This document shows positions 15,457 to 24,167 of a stretch of 36,459 nucleotides of DNA, in pieces. This DNA comes from Candidatus Woesebacteria bacterium RIFCSPLOWO2_01_FULL_39_61. Lineage in GTDB: Bacteria > Patescibacteriota > Microgenomatia > UBA8517. The stretch covers positions 1 to 36,459 of the forward strand of contig MGHI01000012.1 in assembly GCA_001793155.1 (NCBI GenBank), given 5' to 3'. Position numbers and translations under genes: made by a program. Within the stretch, counting starts at the first letter, position 1, and each line of letters begins with the position of its first letter. Below the pieces are notes generated by a model. It ran no database searches. It was not told where the DNA came from and worked only from the letters and a program-made list of their open reading frames with translations.

Positions 15457-15594
15457 ATGTCCAGACAAAATAAATATTTATCTACAATATTGATTCTTAT
15501 TATAATGATGCTGGGATTGGCAGTGGGTGTTTACCTTGTTCAAAAAAATCTGGAGATTAGAGAAAAAGCAGCTGAGCTTAAGCTTAAGAAGTAA
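15457..15594 (+). CDS. Small single-span membrane protein with GVYLVQ anchor (45 aa)
   Basis: This short frame encodes 45 residues: a basic N-terminus (MSRQNKY), a hydrophobic helix (LSTILILIIMMLGLAVGVYLVQ) and a charged tail (KNLEIREKAAELKLKK). From memory, the GVYLVQ ending of the helix resembles the N-terminal anchors of many CPR secreted proteins, but here the protein stops soon after, leaving only the anchor and a short amphipathic tail. It has its own promoter-like sequence and ends 2 nt before the convergent pilin gene. It may be a genuine micro-protein or the surviving start of a larger surface protein. The function is unknown. Confidence 0.6.
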   Translation: MSRQNKYLSTILILIIMMLGLAVGVYLVQKNLEIREKAAELKLKK

Positions 15595-15596
15595 CT

Positions 15597-15914
15597 TCAG
15601 GGTTGGATGCTGGGAATATTAAAGGTTAATAAATTTACTCCGAAGAAAACGCTTATAAAATTTATTATCGCCCAGGCAGAGAAAACAATTAAAATTCCAA
15701 TTAGAGCACTCGCAATTTGATTCTTCGCTTCATCGACTCTTTCTTTTTTACCGCCGGAGGCAGTCCACTTGATACCCCCGAATAGAAGCGAAAAGACAAA
15801 AGAAAGCGACGCAATGATCAAAGAGACCATAACCGCGGCAGATATTAATCCCTCAATTGATATTGTATTTAGACTTGCGAACTGACCTTCTGGAAATATT
15901 CTAAACGATCCCAT
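15597..15914 (-). CDS. VirB2/TrbC-like (type IV secretion) pilin family protein
   Basis: The 105-aa protein has two hydrophobic helices (about residues 22-46 and 69-92) separated by a short polar loop, GGIKWTASGGKKERVDEAK. This loop-and-helix pattern is what CPR 'T4SS pilin' (VirB2/TrbC-like) proteins show. No other type IV secretion gene lies in the window, so its partners are not visible. In CPR bacteria such orphan pilin-like proteins are common, and their role, whether pilus, DNA uptake or something else, is not established. It is transcribed towards uvrB and the 45-aa gene, away from uvrA. Confidence 0.7.
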   Translation of the reverse strand: MGSFRIFPEGQFASLNTISIEGLISAAVMVSLIIASLSFVFSLLFGGIKWTASGGKKERVDEAKNQIASALIGILIVFSAWAIINFISVFFGVNLLTFNIPSIQP

Positions 15915-15961
15915 ATTAATCTATTTTTCTCTGGTTTAACCCTAATGTCAAACATAACTTA

Positions 15962-15970
15962 TGCTACAAT
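15962..15970 (+). promoter_or_regulatory. Extended -10 promoter of uvrA
   Basis: TGCTACAAT (15962-15970) matches TGnTAnAAT. The start would be near 15977, giving a 40-nt leader that contains the perfect palindrome CGGATATCCG (15982-15991) and a GGGGGG run. Confidence 0.45.
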
Positions 15971-16017
15971 ACATATAACCACGGATATCCGCTGGGGGGT
16001 TTACGTGGAAAACATAT

Positions 16018-18939
16018 ATGGATGGACAAATAAGAGTCAGAGGCGCCCGTCAGCATAATCTCAAAAATGTCAACCTGGATATTCCCAAAAATAAGTTTAT
16101 TTGCTTTACGGGTGTATCGGGAAGTGGTAAAAGTTCTATGGCCTTCGATACAATCTATGCCGAGGGTCAAAGGCGTTATGTCGAAAGCTTGTCTACGTAT
16201 GCAAGACAGTTTCTAGGTATTATGGAAAAGCCCGACGTCGACCTTATTGAAGGTCTTTCTCCTTCCATTTCCATTGATCAAAAAATCAGCTCTCGTAATC
16301 CCCGTTCTACTGTCGGAACAGTAACCGAAATTTACGATTATTTGAGGCTACTTTTTGCCCGTATCGGGCACCCACACTGCCCTATTTGTGGAAGAGAAAT
16401 CTCTACTCAGACGCTTGATGAAATTGTTACCTCCATTACCAGTTTAATAGATAAAACCACCAATGAAAGGAAAAACTTCAGATTTTTAATACTTTCACCT
16501 TTAGTTGTTGACCGTAAAGGTGAATTTTCCTCGTTATTTACCAACCTCAAAGCCCAAGGTTACAGGTATGTTCGTCTCGATAAACAAATTAAAGATTTAA
16601 CAGAAGATTTCGTGCTTATTAAAACCAATAAGCATTCTATTGAGGTAGTAATCGATAGGATTTCTTTAAGCAATAAGGACATTAAAAATGAGGGTTTTGC
16701 TAAAAATCTTAAAAGCAGAATCAGCCAATCTGTTGAACTGACTTTAAAACTTTCCCAAGGCTTGGTAATTATCTCGGAAATAATGGATAAGGCTCTGGAA
16801 ATGCCTGAATTTCCTAAAGACATGGTCGACCATCTTTATTCGGAAAAATTCTCTTGTCCGGTTGATAATATTCAGCTTCCGGAAATCGAACCTCGAACTT
16901 TCTCTTTTAACTCCCCACACGGAGCCTGCGAGGTGTGCCATGGTATAGGAAAAATTTTAAAAATCGATCCTTCTCTGATTCTTTCTCCCGACATTTCCAT
17001 AACCGAAGGAGGAATATTGCCTTTTGCAAATATTTTTGAGCACGATACCTGGTATGCTAGGTTAATCTTACAGGTTTCTAACGAGCATGGTATTAACCCC
17101 AGAATCCCTATTAGAAACCTTTCAAAGGAACAAATCGATTTACTGTTTGATGGAACAGGGGATAAAGAATATAAAGTCGAAGGAACCAACAGATTCGGCA
17201 GAATAACATATATTTATGAGAAATTTATGGGTATTCTGAAAGAATTAGAAAGGAGACATTCCGAAACGGAATCTGATTGGGTAAGAGCCGAAGTTGAAAA
17301 ATACATGGTGGAAACTACCTGCCCGTCTTGTAACGGAAAAAGATTAAAAAAGGAAGCCCTGAATATAACAATAGATAAGTTGTCTATTGCCAACGTCGTA
17401 GATAAAACCATTAAAGAAGTCGAGGCTTGGATTAAAAAAGTATCAACCACGCCAGCAATATTAAATGAAAAAGAAAAAAATATCGGAAGTTTGATAATAA
17501 AAGAGGTTGAAACCCGTATTAATTTTTTGACAAGTGTTGGACTTGATTACTTAACCTTGGACAGATCAGCCGGGAGTCTGGCTGGGGGAGAGGCACAAAG
17601 AATTAGACTTGCGAGCCAGATAGGGTCGGGACTAACAGGTGTTCTTTATGTTCTGGACGAACCGACAATAGGGCTTCATCCCAAGGATAATCAAAAATTA
17701 ATAAACACATTAAAAAAGCTAAGAGACCTGGGCAATAGCGTTGTTGTCGTCGAACACGATGAGGAAACAATCCGCCAATCCGATCACGTCGTTGACTTCG
17801 GTCCGGGGGCAGGAAAAGATGGAGGATATGTTGTCGCCCAAGGAACCGTTGCCGATATTATTAAAAAAAAATCTTCAATTACAGGAAAGTTTTTGAGCGG
17901 TAAAAGGAAAATAGACATTCCGAGCGTTCAGCAAAATTTAAACATCGAAGAAAATATGTTGACTATTTACGGTTGTAATAAATTCAACCTTAAAGATATT
18001 GATGTAACCTTTCCCTTATCAAAACTTGTGGTAATTACGGGTGTTTCGGGTAGCGGTAAATCCACTTTACTTGTGGAAACTGCTTATCAGGCTATAACAA
18101 AAGAGTTACATAAGTTTTATAGGGGCCAAATGCTTTCATATCAAAAACTAGAAGGGGTAGAACACATCGACAGAGTAATTCTTATTGATCAATCACCAAT
18201 AGGGCGGACTCCAAGAAGCAATCCCGCTACATACACAAAAGTCTTTGATCATATCAGAGATGTTTTTGCATTAACCCGAGAAGCACGAGCCTCAGGATTT
18301 AATAAGGGCTACTTTTCATTTAATGTTAAAGGGGGAAGGTGCGAAGCCTGCGAGGGTCAGGGTCAAATTAAAATAGAAATGCAATTCATGAGCGATATCT
18401 GGATAACCTGCGAGGTCTGCAAAGGAGCTCGCTACAATTCCCAAATACTGGATATCCATTATAAAGGTAAAAATATTTCTAAAATATTGGAACTTTCAGT
18501 TAGCGAGGCAATAGAATTTTTTCACTCGCATCCCCAAATTCTTTCCAAGTTAAATACGCTGGAAGAAGTGGGGTTGGGTTATATCGAGCTGGGTCAACCG
18601 GCTACGACTCTTTCCGGAGGAGAAGCACAAAGAGTAAAACTGGCCTCGGAATTGACAAAAAAGGCTACTGGAAAAACTGTTTATATACTCGACGAACCGA
18701 CCACCGGGCTTCACTTTGCTGATGTTGAAAAACTTTTGAAAGTCTTAAGGATTTTGGTTTCAAGAGGAAACAGCGTTTTTATTATCGAGCATAATCTCGA
18801 TGTAATCAAAAATGCTGATTGGGTTATAGATCTCGGGCCTGGAGGAGGTGAAGCCGGAGGACAAATCGTCGCCGAGGGAACACCTGATAATATACGTAAG
18901 TCAAAAAAGTCTTATACTGGGATGTATCTGGCAGGATGA
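16018..18939 (+). CDS. uvrA: Excinuclease ABC subunit A
   Basis: UvrA is the dimeric ABC ATPase that finds DNA lesions and loads UvrB. The 973-aa product is full length, with two ABC modules: Walker A GVSGSGKSSMAFDTIYAEGQ near the N-terminus and GVSGSGKSTLLVETAYQA in the second half; signature motifs SLAGGEAQRIRLASQIGSGL and TLSGGEAQRVKLASELTKK; and Walker B regions VLDEPTIGLHPKDN and ILDEPTTGLHFADV. The zinc-binding cysteine sets are visible (CPICG, CPVDNI...CEVCHGIG, CPSCNGKR, CEACEGQGQI...CEVCKGAR). The stop overlaps the start of the next gene by four bases (ATGA). Confidence 0.98.
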   Translation: MDGQIRVRGARQHNLKNVNLDIPKNKFICFTGVSGSGKSSMAFDTIYAEGQRRYVESLSTYARQFLGIMEKPDVDLIEGLSPSISIDQKISSRNPRSTVGTVTEIYDYLRLLFARIGHPHCPICGREISTQTLDEIVTSITSLIDKTTNERKNFRFLILSPLVVDRKGEFSSLFTNLKAQGYRYVRLDKQIKDLTEDFVLIKTNKHSIEVVIDRISLSNKDIKNEGFAKNLKSRISQSVELTLKLSQGLVIISEIMDKALEMPEFPKDMVDHLYSEKFSCPVDNIQLPEIEPRTFSFNSPHGACEVCHGIGKILKIDPSLILSPDISITEGGILPFANIFEHDTWYARLILQVSNEHGINPRIPIRNLSKEQIDLLFDGTGDKEYKVEGTNRFGRITYIYEKFMGILKELERRHSETESDWVRAEVEKYMVETTCPSCNGKRLKKEALNITIDKLSIANVVDKTIKEVEAWIKKVSTTPAILNEKEKNIGSLIIKEVETRINFLTSVGLDYLTLDRSAGSLAGGEAQRIRLASQIGSGLTGVLYVLDEPTIGLHPKDNQKLINTLKKLRDLGNSVVVVEHDEETIRQSDHVVDFGPGAGKDGGYVVAQGTVADIIKKKSSITGKFLSGKRKIDIPSVQQNLNIEENMLTIYGCNKFNLKDIDVTFPLSKLVVITGVSGSGKSTLLVETAYQAITKELHKFYRGQMLSYQKLEGVEHIDRVILIDQSPIGRTPRSNPATYTKVFDHIRDVFALTREARASGFNKGYFSFNVKGGRCEACEGQGQIKIEMQFMSDIWITCEVCKGARYNSQILDIHYKGKNISKILELSVSEAIEFFHSHPQILSKLNTLEEVGLGYIELGQPATTLSGGEAQRVKLASELTKKATGKTVYILDEPTTGLHFADVEKLLKVLRILVSRGNSVFIIEHNLDVIKNADWVIDLGPGGGEAGGQIVAEGTPDNIRKSKKSYTGMYLAG

Positions 18940-20786
18940 GAAAATTACTTTTAGAAACCGCCTTAATATTAGTTTTTAGCCTTTTTTCCCTTGCTACGTT
19001 CCTAGTAAAACCCAGTTTTGCCGATACCAACTTTGATACACACGTAAATGTTAATTATAAAGTTAATGAAAACGGCATAACCTCGGTTACAAATACCTTC
19101 ACATTAAAAAATAAAACTTCAACACTCCAGGCAGAAAAATATATTTTTTCGCTAAAAAGTATAGAACCTACCAACATTAAAGCGTACGAAAAGGGAAGCC
19201 AGCTTAAAGTAACAAAGGAAAAAATTGACGATACATTAATCCTGACGATAAGTTTTAGTGAAAAGGTTTTGGGTATAGGAAAAACCAGAACCTTTATAGT
19301 CACATACGATGACGAACGCATTGCCAATAAATCAGGTGAGATTTGGGAGGTTGCTATTCCAAAGTCGGAAAAAGACGAAGATTTTTCAACCTACGACGTT
19401 CAACTCAAAATTCCCAAAATTCTGGGGGACGAAGCTTATATTTTTCCGACTCCGGAATCTGTAAAAGAGGAACCCGACGAAAGAAGTTACTTTTTCAATA
19501 AAGAACAGCTAGGCGTTAGAGGAATAACGGCAGGATTTGGCAAATCTCAGGTTTTTAATTTTACTCTCTCGTATCACCTTGAAAACACGCTTAAGAAGGA
19601 TCAACTCTTGCAAATTGCTATTCCTCCGGATACGTCCTTGCAAAGAGTGTACTACCAAAATATAGAACCCAAACCTTTGAGGGTTGAAGAAGACGTGGAC
19701 GGAAATTGGATAGCTTTTTACAATTTAAAATCCAAAGAAAGGAAGGATATAACCGCATATGGAGCGGTTCAAATATTTGCCAGTCCAAGAAAATTAAGAA
19801 AACCGAACTACGAAACCCTTATCGAAAACACTAAGGAGAGCTCTTATTGGCAGACATCAGATCCTCAAATAAAAGAGCTTGCTAAAAACCTCAAAACCCC
19901 AAAAGAAATTTATAACTATGTAACAACTTATCTTACCTATGACGTATCCCGCGTTAAACCTGACGTAGTTAGAATGGGTGCAAAATCCGCTCTGGCCGCT
20001 CCTTCTAATGCCATTTGTATGGAATTTACCGATCTATTCATCGCTATAGCAAGAGCTGCAGGAATCCCCGCAAGAGAAATTAACGGCTACGCCCACACAG
20101 ACAATAGCGAAATTAAACCATTATCTTTGGTTGCCGATGTCCTTCATGCCTGGCCCGAATACTGGAGCGAAACGGATCAAACTTGGATTCCTGTTGATCC
20201 AACTTGGGGAGCAACAAGTGGGGGAGACTATTTCTCCAAACTGGATCTTCGGCATTTTACTTTTGTCATTCACGGAAAAACTGCCAGTTACCCGATTTCT
20301 CCAGGATCTTATAAGCTTGGGCCCAATCCTCAAAAAGATGTCTTTGTAACTTTTGGTAGTTCGCCTCTTGAAAGATTTTCAAATCTTCGAGTTGACCACA
20401 AATTCTCCTGGGGACTTACCAAGAAAAAACTCACCCTTACCTTTAAAAACCTAGGCTCGGCAGCAGAATATGAACTCGTTCCTTCCATTTTTTTTGACGG
20501 TGTTTGGATTAAAAGCGATTCTATATCTGTTCTACCCCCCTTCGCCGAGTATAAAACTTTGATTGAAGTTCCTTATGGGAATTTTGCAGCGTTAGCACCA
20601 AACCAAATTATTGTGAAGGTCGGAGGCAAATCTAATTTAATAGCAACGGATAAAGTAGGAGTCATTATTCTTCAGCTTCTAATTTTGGTCTTTTTCTTTT
20701 TAGGCTTATTGATCTTATCTCTCACTAAATTAAAAAAATCTCCCTTTCTTTTGTTTACAAGGTTTTTAAAAAGTAGGCGGACGTGA
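18936..20786 (+). CDS. Secreted, membrane-anchored transglutaminase-like protein
   Basis: The 616-aa protein starts with a signal or anchor helix (LLLETALILVFSLFSLATFLV, then PSFADT), has a large extracytoplasmic beta-rich region, and a transglutaminase-like core at about residues 320-440: NAICMEFTDLFIAIARAAGIPAREING with Cys361, LHAWPEYW with His404 and PVDPTWG with Asp421, a complete Cys-His-Asp triad. A final membrane helix (VIILQLLILVFFFLGLLILSL) precedes a basic tail. Such proteins may cleave or cross-link peptides at the cell surface; the substrate is unknown. It overlaps uvrA by 4 bp at one end and uvrC by 4 bp at the other, so a surface enzyme is translationally wedged between two repair genes. 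Confidence 0.88.
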   Translation: MRKLLLETALILVFSLFSLATFLVKPSFADTNFDTHVNVNYKVNENGITSVTNTFTLKNKTSTLQAEKYIFSLKSIEPTNIKAYEKGSQLKVTKEKIDDTLILTISFSEKVLGIGKTRTFIVTYDDERIANKSGEIWEVAIPKSEKDEDFSTYDVQLKIPKILGDEAYIFPTPESVKEEPDERSYFFNKEQLGVRGITAGFGKSQVFNFTLSYHLENTLKKDQLLQIAIPPDTSLQRVYYQNIEPKPLRVEEDVDGNWIAFYNLKSKERKDITAYGAVQIFASPRKLRKPNYETLIENTKESSYWQTSDPQIKELAKNLKTPKEIYNYVTTYLTYDVSRVKPDVVRMGAKSALAAPSNAICMEFTDLFIAIARAAGIPAREINGYAHTDNSEIKPLSLVADVLHAWPEYWSETDQTWIPVDPTWGATSGGDYFSKLDLRHFTFVIHGKTASYPISPGSYKLGPNPQKDVFVTFGSSPLERFSNLRVDHKFSWGLTKKKLTLTFKNLGSAAEYELVPSIFFDGVWIKSDSISVLPPFAEYKTLIEVPYGNFAALAPNQIIVKVGGKSNLIATDKVGVIILQLLILVFFFLGLLILSLTKLKKSPFLLFTRFLKSRRT

Positions 20787-22129
20787 AGCTTCAAAAATAC
20801 AGTAAAAATCGATCTAACTTAAACAACGTTCCTCAGGATGCGGGTGTGTATATATTTTGGAATAAAGCAAGCGTTCCTATTTACGTCGGCAAAGCAAATA
20901 ACCTTAAAAAAAGACTTGAATCTTATTTTTCAAATAAAATTTTCGGAAAAACGCTGCAAATGATGACAGAGGCTACCGGTTTTTCAATAATTCGTGTTGA
21001 CTGTGAGATTGAGGCTTTGCTTTTGGAAGCCAAACTCGTTAATCAATTTCAGTCAAAGTTTAATAGTCAACTTAAGGACGATAAGCGCCCTCTCTACATT
21101 ATAATTACCCCAGACACTTACCCGCAGGTTCTGATCGCAAGAAAAAAGGATCGAAGCGATCGATCTTTATTCTACGGACCGTTTCCATCCTCAACATCCG
21201 TTAAGACAGTGTTGAAACTCATAAGAAGAATTTTCCCCTACTCCCAGCATAAAATCGGAAACAGAGCCTGTTTATATAGCCAGATAGGTCTTTGTAATCC
21301 CTGTCCGAACGAAATCGAAAAAATTAAGGATCGGCAGGAAAAAGACAGACTCCAAAAAAAATATAAAAGAAATATCAAAATGATAAAGACGTTTCTGTCG
21401 GGTGACCTTTATAAAGTTAAAAGAAGTCTGGAAAAAGAAATGAACGGATTGGCTAAAAACGAAGATTTTGAAGAAGCCAAAGCGGTCCGTGAAAAAATAA
21501 AATCTATCGAGTATATAACTCAACCAATTACCCCAATTAATTACTTTTTGGAAAACCCCAACTTTTTGGAAGATATTCGCAAAAAAGAAGAAGAGGAACT
21601 GACTAATATATTGAGAAAATTCTTTCAGATCACCTATAGTATATCCCGTATTGAGTGTTTTGATGTAGCCCATTTAGGAGGCACTAGCGTCACGGCATCA
21701 ATGGTCACTTTTATAAACGGCGAACCTGAAAAAAGCCTATATAGACATTTCAGGGTTCGTCAAAAAAAGAGCAGGGACGATATTTCATCGCTTTCGGAAA
21801 TTGCTCAAAGAAGATTGAAAAACAAAGAAACTTGGGGATTACCAAATCTTATAGTGGTCGACGGAGGGAAGGGTCAACTTAAAACTTTCCTAGAAGAATT
21901 TAAGAATATTGATCTGCCTATCGTGGGTCTGGCAAAACGCGAAGAAACTTTGGTTATGGCAACGCTCAAGGGTAACAAAATTAGTTTTCAAACGCTTAAA
22001 CTGGCAAGGGGTCCAGCTCGTAATCTTCTACAAAGAATCAGGAATGAAGCCCACAGGTTTGCAAGGCGATATCATTTTAACTTGGTCAAAAAAATGTTAA
22101 TTCCCCGAAGTTACAAGAAAAAGTTGTAA
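20783..22129 (+). CDS. uvrC: Excinuclease ABC subunit C, short form without HhH domain
   Basis: UvrC makes the two incisions flanking a lesion. The 448-aa protein has the N-terminal GIY-YIG nuclease (GVYIFWNKASVPIYVGKANNLKKRL) for the 3' cut, a Cys-containing segment (RACLYSQIGLCNPC), a UVR domain (KNEDFEEAKAVREKIKSIE) that binds UvrB, and an RNase-H-like C-terminal nuclease (FDVAHLGGTSVTASMV, VVDGGKGQL, NEAHRFA) for the 5' cut. It ends soon after that domain: the tandem helix-hairpin-helix of classical UvrC (about 600 aa) is absent. The gene starts with GTG in a GTGA overlap with the transglutaminase gene. Confidence 0.92.
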   Translation: MKLQKYSKNRSNLNNVPQDAGVYIFWNKASVPIYVGKANNLKKRLESYFSNKIFGKTLQMMTEATGFSIIRVDCEIEALLLEAKLVNQFQSKFNSQLKDDKRPLYIIITPDTYPQVLIARKKDRSDRSLFYGPFPSSTSVKTVLKLIRRIFPYSQHKIGNRACLYSQIGLCNPCPNEIEKIKDRQEKDRLQKKYKRNIKMIKTFLSGDLYKVKRSLEKEMNGLAKNEDFEEAKAVREKIKSIEYITQPITPINYFLENPNFLEDIRKKEEEELTNILRKFFQITYSISRIECFDVAHLGGTSVTASMVTFINGEPEKSLYRHFRVRQKKSRDDISSLSEIAQRRLKNKETWGLPNLIVVDGGKGQLKTFLEEFKNIDLPIVGLAKREETLVMATLKGNKISFQTLKLARGPARNLLQRIRNEAHRFARRYHFNLVKKMLIPRSYKKKL

Positions 22130-22142
22130 AATTGATTTAATA

Positions 22143-22148
22143 TATAAT
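22143..22148 (+). promoter_or_regulatory. -10 box close to the holin-like gene
   Basis: TATAAT at 22143-22148 ends 9 nt before the ATG at 22158, so a leader of only a few nucleotides is predicted. No good -35 box is seen at the right spacing. Confidence 0.4.
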
Positions 22149-22157
22149 TAATAAGTT

Positions 22158-22559
22158 ATGAAGAGAATCCTGAGACACTATGCAATCGACACTTTTTCGC
22201 TCTGGACAGTCAGCCAAATTGCTAGCGGAATTTACTTTGACCAAGGTATTAAAACTCTCCTTATGGCCGGAGTTGGTGTTACTGTTGTTTCTATTATCGC
22301 CAAACCCGTTATTAATTTACTTTTGTTACCTTTAAATTTAGTCACATATGGGCTTTTCCGCTGGGTTTCTTCGGCTATAGTAATATATTTGGTAAGCCTC
22401 GTAGTAAAAGGCTTTAAAGTAATTAGCTTTTCTTACGCGGGATTCACAAGTACGTGGTTTGATATTCCGAGCATTAACTTTGAGGGCTTTTTTGCATACG
22501 TCGCATTCTCGTTTTTACTCTCGGTAATAACTTCGGCAATTTACTGGCTGGTAAAATAA
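22158..22559 (+). CDS. Phage holin superfamily IV / YvlD-like membrane protein
   Basis: The 133-aa protein has four hydrophobic helices and the KPVINLLLLPLNLVTYGLFRW motif typical of the superfamily IV 'holin-like' proteins such as YvlD. In spite of the name, chromosomal copies are not shown to be lytic holins, and no phage genes lie nearby. It is expected in the cytoplasmic membrane. The gene sits between uvrC and secG, with a -10 box close to its start, so it probably has its own short transcript. Function is unknown. Confidence 0.85.
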   Translation: MKRILRHYAIDTFSLWTVSQIASGIYFDQGIKTLLMAGVGVTVVSIIAKPVINLLLLPLNLVTYGLFRWVSSAIVIYLVSLVVKGFKVISFSYAGFTSTWFDIPSINFEGFFAYVAFSFLLSVITSAIYWLVK

Positions 22560-22582
22560 TTTCAATCTTATTAGCTTAAGTG

Positions 22583-22588
22583 TATAAT
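22583..22588 (+). promoter_or_regulatory. -10 box of secG
   Basis: TATAAT (22583-22588), directly preceded by TG, ends 8 nt before the secG ATG. The expected start is at or 1-3 nt before the ATG. A weak TTTCAA lies 17 nt upstream. Confidence 0.45.
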
Positions 22589-22596
22589 AACCGAAT

Positions 22597-22809
22597 ATGC
22601 CTAATATTTTTCTAATTTTACAGGTTGTTTTCGCTTCGATCCTGATCGTAATGATACTTATGCAACCTAAGGGTACTGGTTTCGCCCGCTCTTGGGGAAG
22701 TTCCGGATCATCTTTCACCAGGAGGGGCCTTGAAAAAGTTACCTTCAGAGCTACTTTCATCGTTTCCGCAGCTTTTATTATCGTTTCAATCTTACAACTG
22801 GTTTTTTAA
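22597..22809 (+). CDS. secG: Preprotein translocase subunit SecG
   Basis: SecG is the small, non-essential subunit of the SecYEG channel. The 70-aa product has two membrane helices (about residues 3-22 and 50-69) joined by the family loop with MQPKGTGFARSWGSSGSSF and RRGLEKVTFRATF, matching the usual 'LLQ.gKG.g....fGg....f..rg.....tk.T' pattern. The length is normal. secY and secE are elsewhere. The next gene, a membrane-anchored solute-binding protein, follows after 20 nt and is probably co-transcribed. Confidence 0.92.
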   Translation: MPNIFLILQVVFASILIVMILMQPKGTGFARSWGSSGSSFTRRGLEKVTFRATFIVSAAFIIVSILQLVF

Positions 22810-22829
22810 TGCCTCATTTGCATTAAGGT

Positions 22830-24152
22830 ATGCCAAATTTCAAGTACGCTTATAAAGTTACTTTTGCATATATAAAGCGATTTAAGTGGATTTTACTGCT
22901 TGGTGTAATCTTCGGAGTAATTATCTTTTTTTTAATAAAATATTTATTCCCCATTCTTACTAGACCGAGGCCCGAAAGAATTGGAGTGACGGGGAGGTAT
23001 CATACAGACACTCTTCCTTCCTTCGTTCTCTCGGAAATAAGCTACGGTCTAACAAAAATTGACGATAACAAAAATGTCGTGCCTTCATTAGCCAGCGCCT
23101 GGGAAACTCCCGATAAAGGTAAAACCTGGATATTCCACCTAAGTGATGATCAGGTATGGCACGACGGGAGTAAAGTTAATTCAGATTCTATTGCCTATGA
23201 ATTTTCAGACGTAGAGGTTCAAAAGTCTGACGATAAAACTATCTCGTTTAAACTGCAAAACATCTTTTCACCCTTCCCCAGCGTTTTAGCCAGACCCACA
23301 TTTAAAAAAGGTCTTTTGGGTACTGGGACTTGGAAGGTCGAAAAAGTCCAGCTTTCAGGGGGATTTGTTACCGAACTTCAGATTTTAAATTCCGACGACA
23401 GGAAAAAAGTTTATAAATTTTATCCCACCTTAGAAAGAACCAAACTCGCTTTCAAGTTGGGAGAGGTTGACTCTATCATAGAAGTTCTTGACCCAAAGCC
23501 TTTTGATAATTGGAAAACAACGACAATTTCAGAAAACGTTAATATTAATCAGGTTGTGACTTTATTTTTCAATACTCAAGATAAAGTTTTATCTGAAAAA
23601 AACTTACGGCAAGCTTTGACCTATGCGATAGATAAAGAAAAATTAGGAGAAAGGGCAATAAGCCCGATATCTCCCAGTTCTTGGGCTTATAATCCCCAAG
23701 TAAAAAAGTATGCTTTTGATAAAACGCGGGCTAAAGAGCTTATAAATGATCTTCCGAAAGAAGCGAAAAGCGACCTTAAAATAAATCTGGTTACAACTAC
23801 AAATTTGCTTAACGTCGCAGAACAAATTTCCAATGACTGGAAGGAAATCGGCGTTGAAACCCGAGTCCAGGTTTCCTCAATAATACCGTCAGAATTTCAG
23901 ACTTTTCTGACAATCTACGATATTCCTCAAGATCCTGATCAATATTCAATATGGCATTCAACCCAAATAACGACCACCAATATATCGAAATACTCTTCAG
24001 CCAGGATAGATAAATTATTAGAGGAGGGTAGAACGTCTCTTGATATGGACCAAAGGAAAAATACATATCTTGATTTTCAAAGATTTGTACTCGAGGATTT
24101 ACCTGCGGCGTTTCTGTACCACCCTAAATATTACACTATTAAAAGAAGTTAG
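22830..24152 (+). CDS. Membrane-anchored family 5 solute-binding protein (oligopeptide-binding type), orphan
   Basis: The 440-aa protein belongs to the ABC transporter substrate-binding family 5 (DppA/OppA-like). Visible pieces are the N-terminal lobe LSEISYGLTKIDDNKNVVPSLASAWETPDKGKTWIFHLSDDQVWHDGS (shown here in two joined family motifs), the hinge-region FFNTQDKVLSEKNLRQALTYAIDKEKL and the C-terminal DIPQDPDQYSIWHS. Instead of a lipoprotein signal it has one N-terminal helix (about residues 19-40). No permease or ATPase gene is nearby, so the transport partners are elsewhere or absent; at 440 aa it is also short for the family (about 500-550). Confidence 0.85.
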   Translation: MPNFKYAYKVTFAYIKRFKWILLLGVIFGVIIFFLIKYLFPILTRPRPERIGVTGRYHTDTLPSFVLSEISYGLTKIDDNKNVVPSLASAWETPDKGKTWIFHLSDDQVWHDGSKVNSDSIAYEFSDVEVQKSDDKTISFKLQNIFSPFPSVLARPTFKKGLLGTGTWKVEKVQLSGGFVTELQILNSDDRKKVYKFYPTLERTKLAFKLGEVDSIIEVLDPKPFDNWKTTTISENVNINQVVTLFFNTQDKVLSEKNLRQALTYAIDKEKLGERAISPISPSSWAYNPQVKKYAFDKTRAKELINDLPKEAKSDLKINLVTTTNLLNVAEQISNDWKEIGVETRVQVSSIIPSEFQTFLTIYDIPQDPDQYSIWHSTQITTTNISKYSSARIDKLLEEGRTSLDMDQRKNTYLDFQRFVLEDLPAAFLYHPKYYTIKRS

Positions 24153-24167
24153 ACATCGTATTAAGGT

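Noticed and set aside
15982-15991. CGGATATCCG before uvrA as an SOS box
   Set aside because: It does not occur in the lexA-uvrB control region and is short enough to be chance.
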